Shown: positions 6,697-13,050 of the stretch, piece after piece
Numbering within the stretch: the first letter of the stretch is position 1
Layout of the letters: each line of letters starts with the position of its first letter
Source: Pseudomonadota bacterium
GTDB taxonomy: Bacteria; Pseudomonadota; Gammaproteobacteria; GCA-001735895
Direction: 5' to 3'
Length of the DNA: 13,050 bases
Assembly: GCA_022545625.1 (NCBI GenBank)
Contig: JACZQS010000023.1
Location: 1 to 13,050, forward strand
Notes under the pieces: generated by a model
Told to the model about the DNA's origin: nothing
What the model saw: the letters and a program-made list of their open reading frames with translations, nothing else
The model's database searches: none
Position numbers and translations under genes: made by a program

Positions 6697-7695
6697 ATGA
6701 GCGACAACATACCCGATTTTGTTAGTGACTGGATTAACCTGGCACAACCGCGGCTGGGCGCGAAGCCCATCTATTGCACCGACGATTTTTTTGCCGAGTG
6801 CAGCCGAATGCTGGAACCACAGGCACCGGTATTTATCGATGGTAAGTTTGACGACAACGGTAAATGGATGGACGGCTGGGAAACCCGTCGTCGGCGAAAT
6901 GGCGGTTACGATCACGCCATTGTGCAGCTGGGGCTTGCTGGAATAATCAAGGGCGTCGATATCGATACTACCCATTTTACTGGAAACTACCCCCCGGCCG
7001 CGTCGCTCGACGCCTGCAATAGCGCTGGTGACCCCGACGACAATACTGACTGGGTAAATCTGATCGCGTCGGTCAGCCTGAGCGGAGACAGCCACCATTA
7101 TTTCGAAATTGACGAAGGCGCAAGCTTCACCCATATACGCTTGAATATTTATCCGGATGGCGGTGTCGCAAGGCTTAGAATTTATGGTCAGGTGCAATGT
7201 GACTGGAGCGAAAAGGACCCGAAGGCAATTTATAATCTGGCGGCAACTGAGCATGGCGCCCGCGCCATCGCCTGGAACAATGCCCATTTTGGTGCAGCCG
7301 CGAACCTGCTGGCGCCGGGACCTGGTGTCAATATGGGTGACGGCTGGGAGACCCGCCGACGCCGGGAGCCGGGTAATGACTGGTGCATTATTGAACTCGG
7401 ACACGTCGGCGTAATTGAGCAGGCAATCGTTGATACCGCGCACTTCAAGGGCAATTACCCGGATCGCTGCTCCTTGCAGGCCACCCTGGTTGAGGGTGGG
7501 ACCAGGGATTCGATAATTTCGCAAAGCATGTTCTGGCCCGAATTGTTAGCGCCGAGCAAGCTCGAAATGGACAATCTACATGAGTTCACCGATGCAATAA
7601 TTGGCATCGGCGCTGTCAGCCACGTACGGCTTAATTTATTTCCAGACGGTGGTGTCAGTCGTCTGCGTCTACTGGGCAAGATCACCAATGACTGA
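6697..7695 (+). CDS. alc: Allantoicase
   Basis: Allantoicase splits allantoate into ureidoglycolate and urea. The 332-residue protein is the usual length and is an internal duplication, as in the family. GWETRRRR occurs at 60-67 and again at 216-223. HFTGNYP and HFKGNYP follow each copy. The pairs HIRLNIYPDGGVARLRIYG (146-164) and HVRLNLFPDGGVSRLRLLG (309-327) close the two repeats. Each repeat is a jelly-roll-like domain. The start has AGGA 6 nt or so upstream, and the gene lies 20 nt after the 8-oxoguanine deaminase gene. Its stop overlaps the start of the ureidoglycolate lyase gene by 8 nt, which places the two consecutive enzymes of the pathway in direct translational coupling. Confidence 0.96.
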   Translation: MSDNIPDFVSDWINLAQPRLGAKPIYCTDDFFAECSRMLEPQAPVFIDGKFDDNGKWMDGWETRRRRNGGYDHAIVQLGLAGIIKGVDIDTTHFTGNYPPAASLDACNSAGDPDDNTDWVNLIASVSLSGDSHHYFEIDEGASFTHIRLNIYPDGGVARLRIYGQVQCDWSEKDPKAIYNLAATEHGARAIAWNNAHFGAAANLLAPGPGVNMGDGWETRRRREPGNDWCIIELGHVGVIEQAIVDTAHFKGNYPDRCSLQATLVEGGTRDSIISQSMFWPELLAPSKLEMDNLHEFTDAIIGIGAVSHVRLNLFPDGGVSRLRLLGKITND

Positions 7696-8200
7696 AAATG
7701 CTTTGACAATTGAACCCCTGACCCGGGCCGTGTTTGCACCCTTTGGCGACGTGATCGAGAGTGGCGAACGCGATTCATTTTTTATCAACAATGGCATGGC
7801 CGAGCGTTATCATGACCTGGCACGCATCGAAGTGTCGGGCGAGGATGCGGGCGCCATCATCAGCCTGGTAAAAAGCAAAAAGTATGAAATGCCGCGCAAG
7901 CTTGACCATGCAGAACATCATCCACTCGGCAGTCAGGCGTTCGTGCCACTCGACGATACCCCGTTCATTGTTGTTGTTGCCAGCCCCTGTGATTTACCTC
8001 GACCCGAAGATTTCCACGCCTTTGTTACCGATGGTAAGCAGGGTATCAATTATCATCCGGGTACCTGGCATCACGTGTTGTTAACGCCGTATTCTGCGAT
8101 GACATTTTTGTGTGTCGATCGAGTCGGAGCTGGCAATAATTGTATTGATCACTTCTTTGACGTGGATCAGCAATGGCTATTGGAAATGCCGCCCGGGTAG
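7688..8200 (+). CDS. allA: Ureidoglycolate lyase
   Basis: AllA converts ureidoglycolate to glyoxylate and urea, the step after allantoicase. The 170-residue product has the family pattern: an N-terminal LTRAVFAPFGDVIE, a central HPLGSQAFVPL (78-88), and the signature GINYHPGTWHHVLL (119-132) with its conserved histidines, followed by FLCVDR. A longer open frame extends upstream to about 7601 inside alc. The ATG at 7688 is the right start because homology begins there, the length is typical, and the ATGACTGA overlap with the alc stop is a common coupling arrangement. The gene looks intact. Its product glyoxylate enters central metabolism; no glyoxylate-consuming gene is seen nearby. Confidence 0.93.
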   Translation: MTENALTIEPLTRAVFAPFGDVIESGERDSFFINNGMAERYHDLARIEVSGEDAGAIISLVKSKKYEMPRKLDHAEHHPLGSQAFVPLDDTPFIVVVASPCDLPRPEDFHAFVTDGKQGINYHPGTWHHVLLTPYSAMTFLCVDRVGAGNNCIDHFFDVDQQWLLEMPPG

Positions 8201-8259
8201 CCCGGGATCGGACATTTATGTGAAAATATCGCGCTTTGTAACCCTGGGATCCGGCAGTA

Positions 8260-8817
8260 ATGAATAAAATATTTATAACAGCCCGGCAATTGCTGGAAGA
8301 CTCGTTTAGGCTCGCCAACCTGGTTTACAAGGACGATTTTCGGCCGCATTTCATCGTTGGTATCTGGCGTGGTGGCGCTCCAGTAGGAATTGCGGTACAG
8401 GAATATTTCGAGTTCAAGGGAGTAAAAACCGATCACATCTCGGTGCGAACATCGTCGTATTACGGCATCGACAAACAATCGAAAAAAATTCGTGTGCACG
8501 GTCTGCATTACCTGATCGAAAACGCCAACGCCAACCATAAATTGTTAATTGTCGACGATGTATTCGATTCTGGGCGTAGTGTCGCGGCCTTGATCAAGGC
8601 AATCCGTAAGCAATCGAGACTCAATACCCCCGGCGATATTCGGATCGCCTGTCCCTGGTATAAGCCGAGTAAAAATGTGGTTGATTTCGAGCCCGAATAT
8701 TATCTGCACGAAACTGACGGGTGGCTGGTGTTTCCGCACGAACTCGAGGGATTGCAGGCATCGGAACTGGCTGACGGGAAAAGTGACCTGGCGAAAATAC
8801 TCGATTTGTTCGATTAG
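8260..8817 (+). CDS. Purine-type phosphoribosyltransferase
   Basis: This is a 185-residue type I phosphoribosyltransferase. The PRPP-binding loop LLIVDDVFDSGRS ends at about residue 107, with the acidic pair D99-D100. An earlier GIWRGGAPVG (34-43) is the diphosphate-binding loop typical of hypoxanthine/xanthine phosphoribosyltransferases. The C-terminal WLVFPHELEG is also seen in that group. It most likely attaches PRPP to a purine base (hypoxanthine, xanthine or guanine) to make the nucleotide, so it offers a salvage branch beside the degradation genes. The base cannot be told from the motifs. It starts 59 nt after allA with only a weak ribosome site and is probably the last gene of the purine operon. 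The next gene is convergent. Confidence 0.88.
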   Translation: MNKIFITARQLLEDSFRLANLVYKDDFRPHFIVGIWRGGAPVGIAVQEYFEFKGVKTDHISVRTSSYYGIDKQSKKIRVHGLHYLIENANANHKLLIVDDVFDSGRSVAALIKAIRKQSRLNTPGDIRIACPWYKPSKNVVDFEPEYYLHETDGWLVFPHELEGLQASELADGKSDLAKILDLFD

Positions 8818-8868
8818 CCAGATCACTATGAAATGGGGCTCTCCAGCACGAGACCAGGGGGTAATGTG

Positions 8869-10341
8869 TTAAACCGGGGTGTTGCCCTGGCAGTGCAACA
8901 ACTCCATCATGTCGGTAACAGTGGTGCTTTCAAATGACGCCTGATCCGCACACAGGCCTAGAATTCGATCCGAATTATTAGCGCTGATTTGTCCGCGCAG
9001 GTAACGCTCGAATTTCGCTTTCAGCAGTGGAATGCCCTCGTCCCGGCGCCGTTTGTGCCCGACCGGATAATCGACTATTACCTCGTCGGTAGACGAGTTG
9101 TCGTTGAAGAATATCTGCAATGAATTACCGATCGCGCGTTTATCAGCTTGCAAATACTCGCGCGTAAACCGCTCTTCTTCAGAGACTTCCATCCGCTCGC
9201 GCAATGCATCGACTCGTGGGTCGGACGCGACATCGTCTTCGTAATGCTCGGCCTGCAAATCACCCATCAATAGAGCAATAGCGACCATATACTGGAGACA
9301 GTGATCGCGGTCCGCCGGGTTGTCGAGCGGACCGGTTTTATTGATGATACGGTCACCGGATTCCTGGGTTTTAATCACGATACGCTCGATCTCATCGATA
9401 CGATCGATGATCTGCGGATGCAGGGTAACGGCGGCTTCAATTGCTGTCTGGGCGTGGAACTCGGCTGGAAAGGAAATCTTGAACAGAATATTTTCCATCG
9501 TGTAGGTGCCGTAGCCCTGGGTGAACTCGAGCGCTTTCTTGCCAAACGCGACATCCTGAAATCCCCAGGTGGGTGCGGTGATCGCCGAGGGATAGCCCAT
9601 CTCACCCCGTAATGCGGTGAACGCGAGGAACAGTCCGCGCGACGATGCGTCTCCGGCAGCCCAGGATTTTCTCGACCCGGTATTCGGCGCATGACGATAG
9701 GTACGCAGTGATGAACCGTCGATCCAGGCATGCGAAACCGCGTTCAGGCATTGCTCGCGCGTACAGCCGAGCATCGCTGCCGTGACAGCAGTCGACGCAA
9801 TGCGCACCAGCATCACATGGCACAGCCCGACGCGGTTAAAAGAATTTTCGAGAGCGATCACGCCCTGTATTTCGTGTGCCTTGATCATCGCGATTATCAC
9901 ATCACGCATTTGCAGCGATACCCCACCCTCGTGCACACGCTTGCGCGACAGGTAATCGGCGAGCGCCAGGATGGCACCGAGATTGTCCGAAGGGTGACCC
10001 CATTCGGCCGCCAGCCAGGTGTCGTTGTAGTCAAGCCAGCGCACCATCGCGCCTATATTCCAGGCGGCACGGACCGGATCGAGCTGATACGAGGTTCCTG
10101 GTACCCGGGCACCGTTACCAGGCATGTCTGCGCCGGGCACGATCGGCCCGAGCAACCGGGTGCAGGCCGGGTAACTCAACGCCAACAGGCCACAGCCGAT
10201 AGTGTCCATCCAGTCGTAACGGGCAGTTTGCATTGCTTCAGCGGACTGGCCCACATCGTAGTCGAGCACATAGTCGACGATATCCTGAATCACCGGGTCG
10301 AAGTCGGGACGGCTGGCGTCCAGCACAGCGGCTTTGCTCAT
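8869..10341 (-). CDS. prpD: 2-methylcitrate dehydratase
   Basis: PrpD dehydrates 2-methylcitrate to 2-methyl-cis-aconitate in the cytosol, the second step of the methylcitrate cycle for propionyl-CoA. The 490-residue product is close to the usual length (about 483). It has the strongly conserved MVRWLDYNDTWLAAEWGHPS stretch (99-118), the TYRHAPNTGSRKSWAAGDAS stretch in the middle, and the PAEFHAQTAIEAA motif, all typical of the MmgE/PrpD family and of true PrpD in particular. The start has AGGA about 8 nt upstream. It is the last gene of the prpBCD run, 14 nt after prpC. PrpD is used here in place of the AcnD/PrpF pair found in many relatives. The stop faces the phosphoribosyltransferase gene across about 51 bp. 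Confidence 0.95.
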   Translation of the reverse strand: MSKAAVLDASRPDFDPVIQDIVDYVLDYDVGQSAEAMQTARYDWMDTIGCGLLALSYPACTRLLGPIVPGADMPGNGARVPGTSYQLDPVRAAWNIGAMVRWLDYNDTWLAAEWGHPSDNLGAILALADYLSRKRVHEGGVSLQMRDVIIAMIKAHEIQGVIALENSFNRVGLCHVMLVRIASTAVTAAMLGCTREQCLNAVSHAWIDGSSLRTYRHAPNTGSRKSWAAGDASSRGLFLAFTALRGEMGYPSAITAPTWGFQDVAFGKKALEFTQGYGTYTMENILFKISFPAEFHAQTAIEAAVTLHPQIIDRIDEIERIVIKTQESGDRIINKTGPLDNPADRDHCLQYMVAIALLMGDLQAEHYEDDVASDPRVDALRERMEVSEEERFTREYLQADKRAIGNSLQIFFNDNSSTDEVIVDYPVGHKRRRDEGIPLLKAKFERYLRGQISANNSDRILGLCADQASFESTTVTDMMELLHCQGNTPV

Positions 10342-10355
10342 GTTTTTATATCCTG

Positions 10356-11501
10356 TTATCTATCTTGTATGGGGGTAAAAGCCAGGTTTTCGGGTCCGGT
10401 ATAGTTGGCCGAGGGTCGGATGATCTTGCCGTCCTGTCGTTGCTCAACAATATGCGCACCCCAGCCAGTTGTTCTCGAAATTACGAATAGCGGTGTGAAC
10501 ATATCGGTGGGAATGCCCATCTGGTTGTAAGAGATGGCGGAGAACCAGTCCAGGTTCGGGAACATATTCTTAAGCGCCTGCATCACGCTTTCGAGGCGCT
10601 CGGCGATCTCGTACATTAGTGGTTTGCCGTTCTCGTCGGAAAGCTGTTTGGCCAGACGTTTTATGACTTCGTTGCGTGGGTCACTGACGGTATAAACCGG
10701 GTGGCCAAAACCAATCACGATTTCCTTGTTGGCGACCCGCGCCCGAATGTCGGCTTCGGCTTCATCGGCCGAGCCATAACGCGATTGAATCTCGAAGGCG
10801 GCCTCGTTCGCGCCCCCGTGCTTGGGGCCGCGCAACGCGCCGATTGCGCCGGTCATGGCCGAATACATATCTGACCCGGTTCCCGCGATGACCCGTGCGG
10901 TGAAGGTCGATGCGTTGAATTCGTGCTCGGCGTAGAGAATGAGTGAAATATGCATCGCCCTGACCCAGGACTCGGGAGCCGGTTTGCCATGCAGTAGATG
11001 CAGGAAATGTCCGCCAATCGAATCGTCATCGGTTACCAGCTCGATACGCTTGTCGTTGCGGCTGAAGTGATACCAGTAAACCAGCATCGAGCCGAAGCAG
11101 GCCATCAGCCGATCGATAATATCGCGTGCGCCATCGGTATTGTGGTCGGCTGCTTCCGGAGCCTGGCATCCAAGAGCGGAGCAACCGGTACGCATTACGT
11201 CCATCGGGTGGGTGCTGGCGGGTAGTTGCTCGAGCACTGTCTTGACTTCCGCGGGCAGATCACGCATTGATTTAAGGCGCGCCTTGTAGGCGTCTAGTTC
11301 GGCCTGGTTCGGCAGTTTCTGATGCACGACCAAATAGGCGATCTCCTCGAATTCACAGGTTTCGGCGATGTCGAGTATATCGTAGCCGCGATAATGCAGG
11401 TCGTTACCAGTGCGTCCTACCGTGCAAATCGCGGTATTACCGGCGACTGTACCCGACAGCGCAACCGATTTTTTTGGCTTGAAAGCGGGTGCTTCGCTCA
11501 T
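10356..11501 (-). CDS. prpC: 2-methylcitrate synthase
   Basis: PrpC condenses propionyl-CoA with oxaloacetate to give 2-methylcitrate. The 381-residue protein has the citrate synthase fold signatures with all key residues: H193 in AEHEFNAS, H228 in PKHGGANE, H267 in GFGHPVY and D318 in NLDWFSA. The short length, the N-terminal LSGTVAGNTAICTVG, and DMFTPLFVISRTTGWGAHIVEQ-like C-terminal motifs fit methylcitrate synthase better than the longer type I citrate synthases of Gram-negative bacteria. The context with prpB and prpD settles it. The start codon overlaps the prpB stop as ATGA, with GAGG (plus-strand 11509-11512) as the ribosome site inside the end of prpB, so the genes are translationally coupled. 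Confidence 0.95.
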   Translation of the reverse strand: MSEAPAFKPKKSVALSGTVAGNTAICTVGRTGNDLHYRGYDILDIAETCEFEEIAYLVVHQKLPNQAELDAYKARLKSMRDLPAEVKTVLEQLPASTHPMDVMRTGCSALGCQAPEAADHNTDGARDIIDRLMACFGSMLVYWYHFSRNDKRIELVTDDDSIGGHFLHLLHGKPAPESWVRAMHISLILYAEHEFNASTFTARVIAGTGSDMYSAMTGAIGALRGPKHGGANEAAFEIQSRYGSADEAEADIRARVANKEIVIGFGHPVYTVSDPRNEVIKRLAKQLSDENGKPLMYEIAERLESVMQALKNMFPNLDWFSAISYNQMGIPTDMFTPLFVISRTTGWGAHIVEQRQDGKIIRPSANYTGPENLAFTPIQDR

Positions 11502-12385
11502 GATGATTCCTCGCTGAATAAATTGTCTAGGGTTTGCTCGTATTGGTGATAATCGAGGTAGTCGTAGAGTTCCATGCGGGTTTGCATGGTATCGACGACT
11601 TTTTGCTGGCTGCCATCTGCCAGGATATGCTGGTATACATTGAGTGCGGCGAGGCTCATGGCGCGAAACGCACTCAATGGGTAAAGCGACATCTTGACCC
11701 CGACCGATGCCAGCTGCTCACTGGTATATAACGGTGTGGCGCCAAACTCGGTTATATTCGCCAGTACGGGTACGCCAACTGCATCGACAAACCGGCGGTA
11801 CTGGTTGAGTTCGGTCATCGCCTCTGGAAATATCATATCGGCGCCTGCCTCGACACAGGCGACCGCGCGTTCAATGGCTGCATCCAGACCCTCAATTGCG
11901 AGGGCATCGGTACGCGCCATAATGACAAATTTGTCGTCGCTACGTGCATCGACCGCGGCTTTAATACGGTCGACCATTTCCGCCGGTGAAACGATTGCCT
12001 TGTTAGGCCTGTGCCCGCATCGTTTTTGCATGACCTGATCTTCGATATGAATGGCGGCTACATCGGCGCGGATCATTTCCCGAATAGCGCGTGCGATATT
12101 AAATGCGCCACCCCAGCCGGTATCGATATCAACCAGTAGCGGTAGCGAGCTGGAATCGGTAATCCGACGGGCATCCTCGAGTACGTCTTTCAATGTTGTG
12201 ATACCCAGGTCGGGAGTACCCAACGAGCTGGCGGCGACCCCGCCACCCGACAGGTAAATAGCCTTGTGCCCGCATTTTTGCGCCATGATTGCGCTATAGG
12301 CGTTAACCGTGCCAACGACCTGAAGCGGGTTATTTAGCTCGACAGCCTGGCGAAATTTACTTCCCGGGGTGAGTTTTTCAGTCAT
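11498..12385 (-). CDS. prpB: Methylisocitrate lyase
   Basis: PrpB cleaves 2-methylisocitrate to pyruvate and succinate, closing the propionate route. The 295-residue protein has the isocitrate lyase/PEP mutase fold and nearly the length of the E. coli enzyme (296). It carries the YLSGGGVAASSLGTPDLG stretch near the N-terminus, metal-binding aspartates D86 and D88 in LLVDIDTGWGG, E115 in AIHIEDQ, and the catalytic cysteine C123 in KRCGHRPNK. It is the first enzyme gene after the regulator. Its ATG overlaps the regulator's stop by 8 nt (ATGACTGA) and its stop overlaps prpC by 4 nt, so all belong to one transcript. Confidence 0.96.
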   Translation of the reverse strand: MTEKLTPGSKFRQAVELNNPLQVVGTVNAYSAIMAQKCGHKAIYLSGGGVAASSLGTPDLGITTLKDVLEDARRITDSSSLPLLVDIDTGWGGAFNIARAIREMIRADVAAIHIEDQVMQKRCGHRPNKAIVSPAEMVDRIKAAVDARSDDKFVIMARTDALAIEGLDAAIERAVACVEAGADMIFPEAMTELNQYRRFVDAVGVPVLANITEFGATPLYTSEQLASVGVKMSLYPLSAFRAMSLAALNVYQHILADGSQQKVVDTMQTRMELYDYLDYHQYEQTLDNLFSEESS

Positions 12386-13050
12386 GATTATTCTCTAATA
12401 TTCGTTTTACGATTTTCCATGCACCGCTGATATGGCGGCGCATTAATAATTCGGCTAATTCCTCATCGCGTTGTTCGATTGCTGCAACGATGAGCCGGTG
12501 TTGTGATAGCGCTGTAGCAGGCCGCTCGGGTGTCTGGCCTGACTGATGTCGGCCCATGCGGATCAACTGGTATAACTCGCCATGCAGATTTTCCAGGATC
12601 CACTGGTTTTGGCTCGCGAGTGCGATGCGATAGTGAAAGTCAATATCGCCCTCGTGCTGAAAATAGGCCTTACCGTCGGTTCTGCCTATGGCCTCTTCGT
12701 GCGCATCGAGCAATTCATACAGGGAGTGAATATCCTTATCCGGTATATGCCTGGCGGCAAGCCTTGCGGCCATCCCTTCCAGAGATTCTCGCGCGGTATA
12801 AATGTCTTCCATCAGTTTCTGGTTTAACCGCACCACGCGCGATCCAGCACGCGGCACGCGAACTACCAACTTGATGCGTTCGAGCCGATGAATTGCCTCA
12901 CGTAATGGACCACGGCTTATGCCAAATTTAAGTGCGAGGGCGGACTCGATGATCTTGCTGCCCTGCGCTAGCGTGCCGGTGATGATATCGGTCTTAATGC
13001 TCTCGTAGGCTTGCTCGGCCAGTGTGCGGGACTCAAGTAGCTTTTCAGAT
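12378..13050 (-). CDS. GntR-family regulator with FCD domain, next to prpBCD (5' end missing)
   Basis: This is a DNA-binding regulator, open to the window edge, with 223 residues visible. The N-terminal part visible at 12870-13050 is a GntR winged helix: AYESIKTDIITGTLAQGSKI, then ALKFGISRGPLREAIHRLER, the typical recognition-helix region. The rest is an FCD ligand domain of the FadR subfamily, with LEGMAARLAA, DFHYRIALASQNQ, a histidine in LSQHRLIV and RRHISGAW near the end; these histidines are the usual metal ligands. It likely controls the prp operon in response to a propionate-derived metabolite, as GntR regulators adjacent to prp genes do in other gammaproteobacteria. The ligand and the sign of control are inferred. 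It overlaps prpB by 8 nt, so it is probably autoregulated. Only the first few residues are missing. Confidence 0.92.
   Translation of the reverse strand, partial: SEKLLESRTLAEQAYESIKTDIITGTLAQGSKIIESALALKFGISRGPLREAIHRLERIKLVVRVPRAGSRVVRLNQKLMEDIYTARESLEGMAARLAARHIPDKDIHSLYELLDAHEEAIGRTDGKAYFQHEGDIDFHYRIALASQNQWILENLHGELYQLIRMGRHQSGQTPERPATALSQHRLIVAAIEQRDEELAELLMRRHISGAWKIVKRILENNHD

Noticed and set aside
6016..7524. Long open reading frame (about 500 codons) on the minus strand opposite the second deaminase and allantoicase genes
   Set aside because: It lies fully opposite two genes with clear family motifs. Its translation has no recognisable domain and an uneven composition, so it is a shadow frame.
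7601..7687. 29-codon upstream extension of the ureidoglycolate lyase frame
   Set aside because: It lies inside alc in another frame and has no homology to AllA. The ATG at 7688 gives the normal family length and a typical overlap.
8192..8206. CCCGGG direct repeat spanning the allA stop codon
   Set aside because: It is a short low-complexity GC palindrome that includes the last codons. There is no T tract or longer pairing to support a terminator.
8846..8896. Inverted repeat (GCAC and CCAGGG facing CCCTGG and GTGC) at the convergent gene junction as a bidirectional terminator
   Set aside because: The stem is interrupted by an internal loop, the apical loop is about 25 nt, there is no T run on either side, and it extends into the prpD coding end. 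The support is too weak to list.

Overview
The window looks like a chromosomal segment from a Gram-negative proteobacterium, most likely a gammaproteobacterium. The evidence is a periplasmic-type signal peptide without a lipobox, a membrane urate hydroxylase with its own c-type cytochrome domain, a GntR-prpBCD operon, and REP-like palindromes in the spacers. The exact taxon cannot be read from the sequence. No rRNA, tRNA, insertion sequence or CRISPR array was seen.

Plus strand, 1-8817: a purine uptake and degradation locus. It opens with the 3' end of one ABC permease and a complete second permease (1-1252). After a palindromic spacer comes a BMP-family periplasmic binding protein (1407-2486), and after a second spacer a tight catabolic run: puuD-type urate hydroxylase, guanine deaminase, 8-oxoguanine deaminase-like amidohydrolase, allantoicase, ureidoglycolate lyase and a purine-type phosphoribosyltransferase. 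Gaps within this run are 59 bp or less, and two of the genes overlap. The inferred logic is as follows. The ABC system imports purine bases or nucleosides. Guanine is deaminated to xanthine and 8-oxoguanine to urate. PuuD oxidises urate using the respiratory chain. Allantoicase and AllA turn allantoate into glyoxylate and two ureas. The phosphoribosyltransferase may salvage part of the imported base. Xanthine dehydrogenase, 5-hydroxyisourate hydrolase, OHCU decarboxylase, allantoinase/PuuE and the transporter ATPase are not in the window and would have to lie elsewhere.

Minus strand, 13050-8869: a propionate-catabolic (2-methylcitrate cycle) operon that converges on the purine locus. The order is GntR/FCD regulator (5' end cut by the window edge), prpB (methylisocitrate lyase), prpC (2-methylcitrate synthase), prpD (2-methylcitrate dehydratase). 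The first two junctions overlap by 8 and 4 nt and the third gap is 14 nt, so the four genes are probably one transcript with its promoter beyond 13050. The two operons meet tail to tail across about 51 bp.

The most unusual features are an abrupt change in base composition inside the second permease gene near position 600 (GC3 about 91% before, 57% after) and related palindromic repeats in both spacers flanking the binding-protein gene. I did not find a clearly undescribed system. The gene families are known, and the interest lies in their combination and in these sequence anomalies.
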